This document shows, in pieces, positions 22,870 to 34,901 of a stretch of 64,000 nt of DNA. Position 1 is the stretch's first letter. The number at the start of each line of letters is the position of its first letter. This DNA comes from Phragmites australis (lineage: Eukaryota; Streptophyta; Magnoliopsida; Poales; Poaceae), in the NCBI RefSeq assembly GCF_958298935.1, contig NC_084924.1, positions 29,175,819 through 29,239,818 on the forward strand, in the 5' to 3' direction. The translations under genes were made by a program, and so were the position numbers. A model generated the notes under the pieces. It was not told the origin of the DNA and searched no databases. It saw nothing but the letters and a program-made list of their open reading frames with translations.

Positions 22870-23993
22870 AAAGCGCACGGCCTCGCGGACCCCGTGCCCC
22901 TCGCCTCGCACCCGTTGCGGTCGCGTTCGGAAGCTTCTGGAGACCACGAGCGCCCCTCAAGCCCTAGAAAAAAGGTACTACTCCGGTAATCCGATTCGAG
23001 ATGCGATTACGCGGCACTAGATTTCTGATAGGATCTTAATTTTCGCGAGTAGTTTCATCCGGGTTGATCGGCCCAGGTGAGCGCGCGCTCATCGTTTTCC
23101 TTGCTTCGAATTTTACGCGGTAATATGGCGTGGATTTTACCTATCGATTTGGTCGTTCCTCTATTGTAGAACCCTATCTCGGTATCGTGTTGTGGCTCGC
23201 ATCGATCTGTTGTCTTGATCGAGAGCGTGTTCCGGCCTCGGTTTTGTAAGTGACGAATCGTTTTTATGGTTTCATTGGCGAATATGGATAGTTCTTGTTC
23301 GGATTCTTTTGGGGTTGGCGGCTTTGGCCGTTTGGGAGGCTCTAGCCTTGAAGGGGCATATTGGCTATGCTTTTTTTCGGGGTTGGGGTTGCGATGGAAG
23401 ACGAGAGGTGCGCAGGTGGAAGTGCAGAGTGGAAGTGGGAGAAGGAAATATAGGAATACTTTATTTTCTTGGGTTGTCTGATTATCTTGACTAAAATATG
23501 TAAAGCACTTAGGAGAATAGTTGTATTGCTCATACGGATCTACTGTTAGGTGTCTTTTGCTATATTTATGAATCCTATATTGGATAAGTTCATGGTAGAT
23601 AACTCTGAGGTACGTGAATGTCTGAGCACTGTCTAAAATTAATTCCCTCGATGAAATGATTCTAGATAGGGTAAGAGGTGGGTTTCTTGCATTGAAAAGC
23701 AGTAGTTTCTAGCGAAAGATATAACCAAATTGTCATAGACTCTCAATGTTATCAGGTATTTTGCCCGCTTGTTTGCTGAAATATAGCTTCCTGTCTAATT
23801 CACTGTTAGCGAAACTGCTTTCCACCGATAGTGGACAACTCAATACTTCAGTGTCTGTTTGAAAGGGTTTCTCTTCAAATGATTTCCGTTCTTGTGTTTG
23901 AAGAGGCGCTGATATGGAAATACATAACGCACATGAAACATGATTGCTATTGTATTGCTTCTGATGTCTGTTGTTCTTTTCGTGTGTTCTTAG
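22870..23993 (+). other. 5' UTR exon and leader intron of the SCL gene
   Basis: A GC-rich leader runs to a donor CCCAG|GTGAGC at 23076; a second candidate donor, AAAAG|GTACTA, lies near 22974. The leader intron ends at TTCTTAG (23993), six bases before the start codon. Leader introns are common in plant SR genes and often affect expression. The transcription start is not determined. Confidence 0.55.
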
Positions 23994-23999
23994 ATCAGT

Positions 24000-26090
24000 A
24001 TGGGGAGAACATATGATTACAGTCCATCACCGCCAAGAGGTTACAGGAGAAGTCCGTCACTGCCAAGAGGTTACAGGAGAAGTCCATCACTGCCAAGAGG
24101 TTACAGGAGAAGTCCGTCACTGCCAAGAGGTTACAGGAGAAGAGCCCGCAGTCCAAGTCCTCATGGTCGTTATGGAGGCCGTGCTAGGGACCTCCCAACT
24201 AGTCTTCTGGTGCGGAATCTTAACCGAGATTGTAGGTAAGATTATCCTTGCTGCTGGATCAGTAATAGCATGATCTTTCTCTTGTTGGCTAACTTTGTGT
24301 GGATAATATTTTGGTGTTACTGTTGATAGTAGTTGGAGTGGTAGTTTATTAAAAAAAATCAGAATCGGTTTGAAAGAATAGAATTGGTTTGTATGTATGA
24401 CATCATGTGATATTCTCCTATTCCCAAGTTTTTCATCTTGAGGTATGCTTGGGTGTTGCAATGCCTTCATTTGCAAAGAAAAAGAATCATTTAGATCATT
24501 TTTTTTCAAACTAGTCTGCAGGAGTGTAGCTGCTACATAGAATTAATAGAAAGCACAAATATACGCGTCTATCTACTGTGTTCCTACCACTGCTTAGTTA
24601 TTCTCTGAACTATTATTGACGAATTTTAAGTGCATTTTGCTCTGCAATTTATTTCTTCATAAAACACGTCATCTCCCCCTTCCCCTAATTTTATAGATCA
24701 TTTGGTTATGGCTCCTGTTTTCCCTGTCAGTGAGGTGATTCATTACACTACCAATGAGAATTGCTTATTCTTCTATATTACACCACTTCAACTTGGAGTT
24801 TATTACAAATGCAGGCCTGATGACCTCCGTAGACCATTTGGAAAATTTGGTCGTCTTAAAGACATATATCTGCCTAGGGATTACTACACTGGGTAAGGCT
24901 CCTTATCTCAATTATAGCGAGTGGGCATTTTCAGGTGGACGCCTATGTGCCATTTGGAGATCTCATCCTGGGCTGTATAGTACACTACAGTATATTTACA
25001 CCTCAACAGGCTTATTATGGATGCCACTTGTTATTGACATATTAAATCTGAACTTAGCAAATGTTTTTGTTTATGCTGTTTTTATTGGTTTACATTGAAT
25101 TGGTTTGCTCATCCCTTGAGATTAACAGTGAAAGTAACTTTCTTGAAGACGCAAGTCTTCAGAGTACTATTGAAGAGAAGGAAGAAATAGAGATTTAAGA
25201 GATATGCAAGTTATAAAGAGTTTCAAGTCTATCTTTAAACTCTGATGAGTGCGAGGTCAGCAGCCTAGTGCCTGCTTTACTGTTGAAATTGATTTGTGTA
25301 TATCAACATCTCCATGGAAGGAAGAATTAACAATTCTTAGATTTGATTTTGCACAGTAATTTGACTGATATTGTGTATATCTGCAGTGTTTTTCTGTTGT
25401 TCTGGAGCATTGCCATTTTGTTTGGGAAAAAAATACTAATATTTGTTTTCTGTTTCAGGGGCCCTCGAGGATTTGGGTTCATCCAATACTTTGACCCTGA
25501 AGATGCTGCTGATGCAAAATACCATATGGATGGGCAGAATTTTCTTGGAAGGGCAATTACTGTTGTTTTTGCTGAGGAGAACAGAAAGAAGCCTTCTGAG
25601 ATGAGGGCCAGGGAAAGAGTCAGGTATTGCATGTCCCTTTCTGATCCCCATTCTTCAACTGTGTGTTGATTTCAATTCTTGTTTCATGCATACATTATCC
25701 ATCTGCGGAGGCTTGGCAAAAACTAATTTATTTGTAAATATTCACTTTTGTAGTGGCAGAAGCTGTTCTTATGATCGGAGATCGCGCTCAAGGTCACCTG
25801 GAAATTCCTACTCTCCAAGGGGTAGATCACGGTCCCGAAGCCGAAGCTACTCACCGGCACCTAAGCGAAAGCACCATTCAAGGTATGATTTGCTGTCATC
25901 CTCTTATGCTGACAATTGTGTGCTCTTGACGTCCTAATTGATTGATTGACACATGTGCCGTCTTGACAGGTCTCGCCCTCCTCGGGAAAGATCTGTGTCA
26001 CACTCACCAGTTAACAGCAGATCAAGGAGTGCAAGCCCCGCCCTTAGTAGGTCTCCTCGCAGGCAGAGGTCTCTTTCTGTTAGCCAGTGA
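24000..26090 (+). CDS. SCL30A-like: SR splicing factor, SC35-like (SCL30A/SCL33 type)
   Basis: Exons 24000-24235, 24815-24892, 25459-25623, 25754-25882 and 25970-26090 join with GT-AG introns into 242 residues. The N-terminal extension (residues 1-60) is Ser/Arg/Pro/Tyr-rich, as in the plant-specific SCL group. An RNA-recognition motif follows at about residues 60-140, with RNP2 LLVRNL and RNP1 RGFGFIQY and the group signature DIYLPRDYYTG. The C-terminal 90 residues are an RS domain (RSRSRSRSYSP, SRSRSASPALSRSP). Such proteins bind exonic enhancers and recruit U1 snRNP and U2AF in nuclear speckles; they are regulated by SR-kinase phosphorylation and by splicing of their own transcripts. Unusually, the N-terminal extension has four copies of a 10-residue repeat. 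YYTGGPRGFGF has Gly where the family usually has Asp or Glu. Confidence 0.92.
24021..24140 (+). repeat. Four in-frame 30-base repeats in the SCL N-terminal extension
   Basis: Exact 30-base units start at 24021, 24051, 24081 and 24111, each encoding SPSxPRGYRR. They differ only at two sites: G/A in GTCCGTCAC, and C/T in the first unit. Units 2 and 4 are identical. The near identity implies recent expansion. Confidence 0.95.
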
Positions 26091-26560
26091 AGTAGCTCAG
26101 GTTTCAATAGTTGCTGTAACGTCGAACTGTATATGTTTCAGATTCTTTTTGGTCACCTTCCTATTGTCTTTTAGGTTCGTTAAACATGTACGGTGTATTC
26201 CGAAACCCTTGTTGAGTGGATTGAGAGTGACGAACCTGGATGCTCGTACCTGCTGACCGGCCCATATGAATTGATTTCTACTGCGTGATATGCCATCGTT
26301 CATGGTTTGTCTATCTCCACTTAATAAAGCATCGGCCAGTGGCGATAGACAGGTTCACCATTCTCGTTGGAGCAGGTGAGCTTCTCTGAAAATGTTGAAT
26401 AACAGGTCAAAAGTACGAGTGATTTTCTTTAAATTCTGTGTAATCAATTATCTTCAGCTTTTTTTACAGTCGAAAAGGTCTGTTCTCAATGACAGTAAAC
26501 CATTGTTCCCGAAAGGTGACTGCATAGTACGGATGTGTGGATTTTAAATCCATGTGGTTT
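26091..26560 (+). other. 3' UTR of the SCL gene
   Basis: No further coding sequence is seen. An AATAAA signal lies at 26323-26328, about 235 bases after the stop codon, consistent with poly(A) site use around 26345-26560. Confidence 0.5.
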
Positions 26561-27355
26561 ACCCTGTGCTGTGGACATCGTTTCGTTTCTTCTCCCCAAC
26601 TCTGGCTACGTATGTTTGCCTTCGTAATTATACTGATCTGGAATATATTCTTCGTGCAATGGTAGAGAAGTAGACAAAGTAGCGTGTGATCTCTTTGGTC
26701 TTCAGCCCAGCAAAAGCCTCATCGTTCTGAAGTGGATGGAAGGGATCATGGTTATGAATATCCACGGCCGGTTATTAATATTTCTGGGTATCTTTATAGG
26801 CAGTAAGAGAGTAGTTCAATTCCAGGAAGAAAAGAAGTTATTTTCTCTCTCACTTTTCTTGAAGAGCATTGGCAGTTTTCAACCTGTAACAGCGAACAGG
26901 GCTTAGAGCTAAAAGAAATAACTCAGAATGAACAAAATAGTCTCACCGGGAGCTGCAGTGATCTCGGTACCGATCGTGTTCTCTAGTATCTGCTAGTCCT
27001 TCAACCTGTAAAACGCCTGTTAGATGGAGTAGTTCTCTATAGCTAAATGTTTGTATTTGTCTTCACTACTCAAGGAAACGCGAGCAAGAAGTTGCGTCTC
27101 TCTGCCGAAAGCAGCAGCAGCAGCAGGTGAACTGCGATTCAAATGCCAATGCCCAATGCGACTCGTACGCGTACGCACGAGCACGACCCAACAAACAAGA
27201 AATGTGCCAGCCAGCCCAGAAATCTGCAACTACTCCGGTTGAGCATGCATTACTTACGCTATGCCAGGATCCACGTTGGGTTCTCTCAACTTAAACCTAG
27301 TATGAAATTCACCAATAATTGGGCCAGCAATGGGGAACCAAATGTAGCTTTAATA
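26561..27355. other. Intergenic, nothing recognised
   Basis: Only short frames without family resemblance are present; a small (CAG)n run lies at about 27110-27125. Confidence 0.4.
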
Positions 27356-27574
27356 GGGTGTTTGGTTTGAGGAATAATGAGGTGATCTATCATCACCTTA
27401 TCCCTAACCCGTATGTTTGGTTTGAGGAATAGAATGAATTGATCCGTCACCGCTTATTCCTCACAAGCACATAATTAGGGTAAAAATAAGGGATAGTGGC
27501 ATCCAAAATTGATAGGATGAACCCACGATATATCATGCCATCTAGAATGAATTTATCCCTTGAACCAAACGTCC
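27356..27574. mobile_element. MITE, 219 bp, TTTGGTTTGAGG type
   Basis: The ends form imperfect inverted repeats: GGGTGTTTGGTTTGAGGAAT on the left and, reverse-complemented, GGACGTTTGGTTCAAGGGAT on the right. The trinucleotide ATA flanks both sides (27353-27355, 27575-27577), a plausible target duplication. Internal sequence repeats the motif GTTTGGTTTGAGGAATAGAA. There is no coding capacity. The superfamily is uncertain (Harbinger- or hAT-like). Confidence 0.65.
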
Positions 27575-28370
27575 ATAAGTTGACTATGTATGGAAAGCGT
27601 AGCGTTGCTCCGTGAATTAAGCGCGAGACTTAACTACTGGTCTTCATCAGGAGTTGAGCTGAGGTCTTGTGAGTTCAAGGGGTAAACGTCTTTTTAATGC
27701 TACTGCATTTCGTTTTCCACAGGGCAAGGCAGTGCGGTTGTTGCCTGGAACCGTGTTGACTTCTTGGAGAGAAGAAACAGAAGAAAGGGGAAGAAAATAT
27801 CAAAGAATGGAAATGTGATTCTGGATGTCAGGATGGGGTTTATTCTTTCTTGTGGTTAGTTTTAGTTAGTTGGACCATTAGCAGCATCCCTATCCAAGAC
27901 TACATGTGATATAACCCCTGCAGCTAGCACTGTCTGGGTCCTTGTCACGCTTCATTCTGAATTTCTGATAGATACATATCGACTTCCCTCATCATCGGGC
28001 TGGGCACAGAAAAGCATCGATGAGTTGGCTACGGTGCTTGCTAGTAAGCACAGCTTCATTTACACAGTTCATTTCTGTACGACAGAATACGACCAGCGTT
28101 AACAAATGTGACCGCGGACCGAAAGCTGACCCCAGCGTATTCTTCAAAAGCCAGAGAATTCAATCAAAATTCAGTCAAATTCATTCCATTTTTTCAAAAT
28201 TTTGAATTTGAATTTGATCAAAAACCGCTCGGTTTCTAAATACGAACCAGACCGAATCGGTCAAAAACCTCGCATTTTGAGCAGTTTTTGTCGCATTTGT
28301 TAACCCTGAATACGACACGGCTAGCTACTATGAACCATAAAAGGGAAACACCAGTTTAGTAATCCCTAAT
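27575..28370. other. Intergenic, nothing recognised
   Basis: Unique-looking sequence with no gene or repeat that I can define. Confidence 0.35.
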
Positions 28371-28374
28371 AATT

Positions 28375-29170
28375 TAGGGGAAATAATCAATTAAGTAATT
28401 TTTTGATTTTTTTTTAAAAGTAAAATTCACAAAACTACATACAATTTGATAAAATTATTGTAAAACTACATATTTAAGAAATAGTTTCACAAAACTACAA
28501 ATTTAGTGTTAATTTTATCAAGACTACATATTTAAGGAACAATTTCATAAAACTACAGATTTAACGCTGATTTTATCGCAAAACTACAAATTTTAGAGTA
28601 GTTGTTCCCATTCCCGTTATCATGATGACCAGACCCCGCTTGCAGTCTCACAGCAGCTGCCAGCTCATGAAACAAACCATCTGGGAGTTCATGTGACTAC
28701 AAGTGGGGCACATTTGTCAGATTAACAGGTATGCGATAGAATCTATAGTTTTATAATAAAATCGGTGCTAAGTTTGTAGATTTGTGAAATTATTGTTTAA
28801 ATCTGTAATTTTACGATTTGCGATAATTTTGTCGAAGTATCTATAGTTTTATGAGCTCCTGGACGGTTCGTTTCATGAGCTGACAGCTGCTGTGAGACTG
28901 CAAGTGTGACCCGATCGTCATGGTAATAGGGTTGGGAATAATTCTTTAGAATCTGTAGTCTTATGATAAAATCGGTGTTAAATCTGTAGTTTTATAAAAG
29001 TATTGTTTAATTCTGTAGTTTTGCGATAATTTTATCAAAAATATATAGTTTTGTGATAAAATTGACACATCTGTAATTTTATGAAACTATTGCTTAAATA
29101 TGTAGTTTTGTCACAATTTTATTAAAGTATATGTAGTTTTGCGAAATTTATTCTTTTTAAAAAAATAGAA
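28375..29170. mobile_element. Foldback element with ~320-base inverted arms
   Basis: The left arm (about 28385-28695) and right arm (about 28855-29165) are inverted copies. Both contain many ACAAAACTACA(T/G)ATTTA units separated by TTTATC motifs, and both carry the GC-richer block CTTGCAGTCTCACAGCAGCT followed by CAGCTCATGAAAC. The centre (28700-28850) repeats the AAACTACA motif too. No protein is encoded. A transcript across it would form a long hairpin. Exact termini and target duplication were not resolved. Confidence 0.8.
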
Positions 29171-30000
29171 ATTAACGAACGTTGAAGTGTTAGAAATCAC
29201 TACACGGGGAAACATGACGGCAGTAAGCCAAACTGAACATTTGAAAGATGCATCTCGAATGGATTGTGATCAGCGACTCTGATCTAGGACGGGGAAATAA
29301 AATAAAATAAAACAAAATGCGGGGACAGCTAGCTAGCTGGATTAGTGGTTGGCCAATTAAGCGGGCAGCCATTGGCCACGATGCCTAGTAATCCCTGACA
29401 CCCTTTTTTCAAAATTAATCAATCGTGTCACTCTATCTCTATTTTTTGCTTGTCATTTAGAATATCGATTTAGTCTTTAATACATGCCTTTACTCGTTGC
29501 TTCTTTTAAGCAGATGTCATCGAAAGTTTTTTTAATATAATCATTTGAAAGTATTTTATAACAAATCTACTAATATCATTTTCATGTGACAAATATTAAT
29601 TTTTTTTATTTTAGTATTCAAAATTTATAAAATTTGCCTGTATGTATCCCTAAATGACATCTCTTGAGAACGGAGATAATTTGTGCAAATGATAAGGAGC
29701 AGATCACTTGACTCCCTCCTACTCGAATCCTATTGTCTTGATCAACCTTTTCTTTGCAGATGTGTTTTCAAGTGACTATGATAATCGAGTATTATTACAG
29801 TTAAAAAATAGAAGACTATTAATTTGTGGAGAAACAGAATCGGTGAACAGTGAATTTAGCGGAGGATTGAACGGAAATGTGGACGGAATGGCAAGAAAGG
29901 AACGAAAGATAAAATCGATGGAAATGAAGGAAGTTCAAAAATTTGAGTGGTGCAGAGGGAAGAGAAAGTTTTTTGATGGCAAATAAGGAATTTGTCCCAT
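29171..30000. other. Intergenic, nothing firm
   Basis: A CACTACACGGGGAAACATG sequence at about 29198 resembles a CACTA terminus but has no matching partner. A 92-codon plus frame at 29708-29986 has no recognised relatives. Confidence 0.3.
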
Positions 30001-30129
30001 AATCATAGGCTCAATAGTCTTCATAAATATAACAAATCATGAGATATATATACAAGTATGTAGTTACCGAATAGTGAGTATGGAATGTCATTTATTCATT
30101 CTTTGAGTTGTGTTTCCCACCTTTGGAAT

Positions 30130-30698
30130 TATATTCCTCGAACGCCTTGAGTGCAAATGATTTTAGAAAGGTATCATCAACCATTGAGGTAAAACGTAAA
30201 GAGCATAGTTTGTATAGAATTTGTTCTATCTTTAGAATATGACCATACGTTTTTCATATTTTTCTAGAGGATAATCAAAGTGGTCAAAAAGCACCACCCT
30301 ACTATCACACGGCATGAGGACAAGTAGCATCCAGTGGTCACTGAATATGTATAAATTAGAAATAAGCATTAGGTTTGTGGTCGATCAAGTATTCAAGTAC
30401 AAAATAAACTAGTTGTAGGTACTTACCAAAAGTTGTAGGCTCCGAGGAAGTACTTTATCTTTTGTTGCTTGAGCATAGCATCCAGGAGCTGATCTCACCC
30501 CGTCTAGATGGAGAGCTGGCAGATTGATTGTGGGTCAAGGAATTTGATCACTTTCTTGAGGTCGATGGATTCCTGATACATGTATCTATAAATAAGAAAG
30601 TATTTAGGCATATCATTTAATTGTAGATATATGAACATATACCAAGGTTATAGACACTTACAGTGTATAGTACCATGGTAGTTCGAAAGAAAGGCGCT
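30130..30698 (-). pseudogene. CACTA second-protein C-terminal remnant (left of solo LTR)
   Basis: On the minus strand degenerate text reads ESIDLKKVIKFLDPQSICQL then MLKQQKIKYFLGAYNF. This resembles the Ulp1-protease-like C-terminal region found in grass CACTA elements (FLDP...; ...YIMAAYNFDGHW). Stops interrupt it. It continues, across the solo LTR, the reading frame at 32244-32400. Confidence 0.5.
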
Positions 30699-32243
30699 TG
30701 TCGGAGGATTAACTCCTGTCGCAGGGATCCCGAGAGACCCCTTTTTAGAGATTCGGCCGAGGGGATGATCCTGAATAAGTTCGTCGGAGAAATAAATGGA
30801 AGTGGAAGTAAATGCAACGGCCAGTGGTGGGGGATGATCGACCTAGTGCAAAGGGAAGTAAATGCACCGGAGTTTAGACAGGTTCGGGCCGCATGGGGGC
30901 GTAATACCCTACTCTTGTATGGATGCAATAACTGTCCTGAGGGAGATCCCTCAAGGATGTAGCTGGTTACAAGAATATTGTGTCTAACTAAGAGCTTGAG
31001 ACTCCTTGTTCTTGGGCAGGGACTACGGTTTTATTCTAGGTGCTTCTGTGCTCGATGCTTACGGTCTCTTCTTCGTTGGTCGCGACACGGTTGACTGCTT
31101 GGGCTTTCATTGATTGATCGATCCCCCGTTCTCTTCTGTGTGCCGACTCTTTTATGCACTCGCCGGCTGCGACATGCCCCGAACGGGAAGGAGGGGGCAC
31201 AAGTTCCAAGACGCCATGACTGGGAAAGGTGTCATCATTTCCTCTGGGTGAAGTGACCGGGGAGGTGGAAAACGCGGCGCACGCCCAGTCACTTGTCACC
31301 ATAAACGCCCTGGCAACGGGGGCCGTTGAGAGGGCCCACCGGGCAGCCACAGAACTACCCGGCGTGTCCGCCCTGTCTTGTTCCTCTGCTACGGCAGGGC
31401 GGCAGGCGGAATGCCTTGATCCTGGCGATGTTATCCCGAGACACACCGGATGATACGGGACGGGACCCGTACAATTAATAGCCCCATGCCTCTCTGCCAA
31501 AACGTGGCAGGAACTGACACTGCGGCGGGAGCAGTTGGGAAATGTCAGGCCACGCACGCATTGTGACTGATTGACACCTCATTGACGGGCCCCTCGGGGG
31601 CCTTTCCGGGTCGTCGGGGCACCGAGCGCTCGGGGGTACTGTTCACCTCCCCGAGCACTCTCTCCCGAGAATGCTTATCCTTGCCCTCGGGGCACCGGGT
31701 GCTCGGGGGCACTGGTTACCCCCCCCCCCCCCCCCCCCCGAGGACTCTCTCCCGAGCACTCGCGTACGAACCTTCGGGGAACCGAGTGCTCGGGGGCTGC
31801 CACGAGCAGCCCCGAGCACTCTCTCCCGAGCACTTTTGCACAGACCTTTCGGGGAACCGAGAGCCCGGGGGCTGCCACACACAGCCCCAAGTACTCTCTC
31901 CCGAGCATTCTTACACTGGCCCTCGGGGAACCGTGCATTCGGGGACTGCTGCGCGTAGTCCCCGAGCACTCTCTCTCGGAACTTAGCTCTTCTGATCGTC
32001 GGGGGACTAGGGTGCTCGGGAGTGACCGGGCACCTCCCCGAGCACTTTCTTCCCGGTACTTAGACTCTGCGGGTCATCGGGGAACTGGGGTGCTCGGGGA
32101 CCAGGGACTGTGGCCCCGAGCACCTTCTCCCGGAACTTAGACTTTCCTCACCTCGCAGGAGAGACCTCGCGGGGTGGTGACACGTGGCGGACGGCTGGCC
32201 TGGCCTCGGGACTCAGGGACCCCCGGTTCCTGATACACCGACA
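30699..32243. mobile_element. Solo LTR A (1545 bp, TGTCGG...CCGACA)
   Basis: The ends are TGTCGGAGGATTAACTCCTG and TACACCGACA. Flanking pentamers are GCGCT (left) and ACGCT (right), a target duplication with one mismatch. No primer site, internal region or second LTR adjoins it, so it is a solo LTR left by recombination. It is homologous to solo LTR B at 37788-39496, including TGTCGCAGGGATCCCGAGAG and a GC-rich array (31600-32140) of diverged CCCGAGCACTCTCTCCCGAG units. A 21-base poly-C run sits at about 31719-31739. Confidence 0.8.
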
Positions 32244-34195
32244 ACGCTTGAAATGGAAGACATTACAGAAGTCATCAAAATTGACACAAAACCCGTCTTC
32301 CGATTGGTGAAAATGCTTATACTTGTATCTCTCGATGAGGCTATATAAGCCATGTTCGTTGGTTGCCTCCATGCATCATTGGTGCAATCTTCTGCATGTA
32401 GGTGTCATCTTGTTTAAGTCTTTTGCCAAGCATAACGGCATCCCTCGCTCATAAACCCTTGGAACTCATAATTTATTGTAGTCCTTGGTCTTGGTTTTCA
32501 CCTCATTGAGCATGCCTTTGATTTGGATGAGGACTCACTACATGATTTGTGCTTTGAGCTATACATCTTGGATAGCGAAAGGAGCCATTTCTTCTCACCA
32601 GAGGTTATGGATCCATCCCTTCTCTCCTCTGTAACCCTCATGCTAGTCACTTTCTCTAACTTTTGATGCTGAGGTGATGGTAGCGGAGATGTTGGCCGCA
32701 GAGGAGAAGGCAATGCCAACCGAGGGACCGAAAAGGCAGGCACTGGAGGAACCGAAGAGGCCAACGCTGGAGGCATCAAGACAATATGACTCATTTGCTA
32801 AAGAATGAAATTGTGGAGGGAATCCCCTAAAGTTGTGATACCATCTTCCATAAGGATGTCTAGCTTAATGCCAATGAAGTCACGAAGTACTAGGGCCACC
32901 TGGACCTTTGTGTAACCTAGGGGTACAAGGAGGTTATGCATGATGGTCCTTCCGGGGTTGGATAAGCCTGCCACGCGCCAGCCTCAATTGTAATGTTCAA
33001 AGTTGATACATGGACCTTTCACGGTGTAGCCCTTGAATATTCTTGACAGGATATACTCTATCGTCTTCTTCTGGAAATGGGGTGGGCCCATAACTACTCC
33101 GTCGGGCAGGAGGCTGGCCTATCCCATTAATAAAGGTAAAAGATATTAAACACTAATACAAGGAGGCTTCAAAGTATGTTAAGGAATTAGTTATAATTAT
33201 GCATACAAGTCTTCCTCATACTGAAGGTTCTGCTAATGAATTTCATAATATTTTTATCAAGAAAGTCGTTATTGAGATGCGCATGTTAGACCATAAACTT
33301 GAAAGGTATAAAGAAAAGATGCTCATTAGGTGTTGCGAGTGCTACTCCCATATTCCTAAGTATCAAAACATCACAAGAACTTAGTAGCATCCTACTCTCA
33401 CAAATATTAACATGGACAGTGATGAACGAGCTCACCTAATGATTTAATCAATGTGCATGAGCTCGTGTCATAGAACCTTATAATGGTGCAGGGGTTGTAT
33501 ACGAAGAAGTGATGTCCTCATCACATACTCTTTACGATAGAAGATATAGTGCTTTGGATATGTGTGTATCTTTTGCACATCTAATCTCAATGAATAAATG
33601 ATCTCCTTTGCTCTGTACGTGGTAATGAGCAACACATCTCCCTTCGGAAGCATATCTGCTAAGAGATATAATAACTCTATGAAACTCTTATCGGACCAAC
33701 AATTGTTTGACTTCAATTTCAGAAGTTCAAACACTGAATGCAACAATGTAAACTTGTCATCACAACCTAAAAACAAAAGTTTTTTTTTGAGTCCTTGATC
33801 AAGACCTCAAATTTATCAAACCTTTTCTATTTACATAGAGCTTCTACATCACACAACATCTAATCCACATTAATGTTGTCATCATCCAACATGACCTCAT
33901 CTTCATCATCCTAATATTCTTCACCGCCAACGATGTCATAACCATCTTCTTTCTCTTCTTAACCGTGCTCGGACCAACATGTATACCTCTCAATAAAACC
34001 CCTTCGAATCAAGTATGATTTGATATGCTTTGAGTTGTATCATATCTTCTTATTGCCGCAATCAATGCATGGGCAAAGTATGTGCTCCATCTTCCTCTTC
34101 AACTTGTCTTCCTCGTCAACCCATACAAAAGCGGACATGCCATTAATGTACTCATAGCTATGTCTCAACGCATTGTACATCCATCCTATGTCCAT
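32244..34195 (-). pseudogene. CACTA (En/Spm) TNP2-type transposase and second ORF, decayed
   Basis: The minus strand from ATG 34195 gives a transposase-associated domain (MDIGWMYNALRHSYEYI, CPCIDCGNKK, SYLIRRGF, YTCWSEHG) with in-frame stops. It is followed at 33776-33468 by the start of the tnp2 transposase (CWSDKSFIELLYLLADMLPKG, YRAKEIIYSLRLDVQKIH). The catalytic core is missing. At 33130-32770 and 32400-32244 are parts of the second CACTA protein (HFQKKTIEYILSRIFKGYTV; HGLYSLIERYKYKHFHQ), which leads into the solo LTR. An autonomous element would cut and paste CACTA termini with these products; this copy cannot. Confidence 0.75.
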
Positions 34196-34901
34196 CTACA
34201 ATTTAGGAAAAAATTAAAATGACAATAAATTTCATTTATTTTTTAATTAATTAAACAATAAGTAATTATAACTAAAGAAAAAGATGTAGCTAATTTCATC
34301 AAAATGAGAAGAAAAATTCTAATCTAATAGCTCCTTGCCATATTCACCTAAATAAATACAAAATTCTTTATTCATAAACCAAACCATTATGAACTCAAGA
34401 ATAAACAAGATCTAAGCCCCAAATTGGAGCAGATTTTGGATCTCTAGATATCTGGATTCAAATAGATATCTAAAATGCACCAAGATTCATATCTAAAATT
34501 GAAGCCCTAAATAGTTAGAACCACATTCATCTCTTATACACCTAAACACTAGATATATCCATACTACGCTCACCATTGGTGCTCCACGTGGCCTGTCACT
34601 GGACATCCATGTGGCCCATGAGCATCAATGCAAACAATAGTACTTCTCTAGTAGGAATAAATGCAATCATAGCATTTGTACTAATATTTGCAAACAGAAG
34701 ATACAATCCCATATGACACTTGATCAATTGGCTAATCAAAGAATGCAAGCATAAATTGTTAGTTGAATGATAATAACATATGCATAATTGTGCTCTTTTA
34801 GCTAGAAATTTAGACTATGTATTTTAGAAACAAAACGTCATGGCTTTAGATTTGTGTAGTGCGGAGAAGAATGGAACATGATCGGCTCCACTCAGGAAAA
34901 C
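34196..34901. other. AT-rich flank of the CACTA remnant
   Basis: No coding sequence. A TTTGTGTAGTG at 34851-34861 could be the outer CACTA end (reverse complement CACTACACAAATC), but the flanking trinucleotide does not match the candidate left end near 29198. Confidence 0.3.

Noticed and set aside
28357..29396. TAGTAATCCCT on both sides of the foldback element as a possible target duplication
   Set aside because: The sequences just inside the two copies are not inverted repeats of each other, and the recognisable arms stop 200 bases short of the right copy.
31582..31986. Frames of 87-134 codons in solo LTR A
   Set aside because: Same cause: diverged copies of the LTR's GC-rich repeat, broken by a poly-C run.
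29198..34861. CACTACAC ends at 29198 and 34861 as termini of the dead autonomous CACTA element
   Set aside because: Only eight bases match and the flanking trinucleotides (AAT and CGG) differ; too weak to call.
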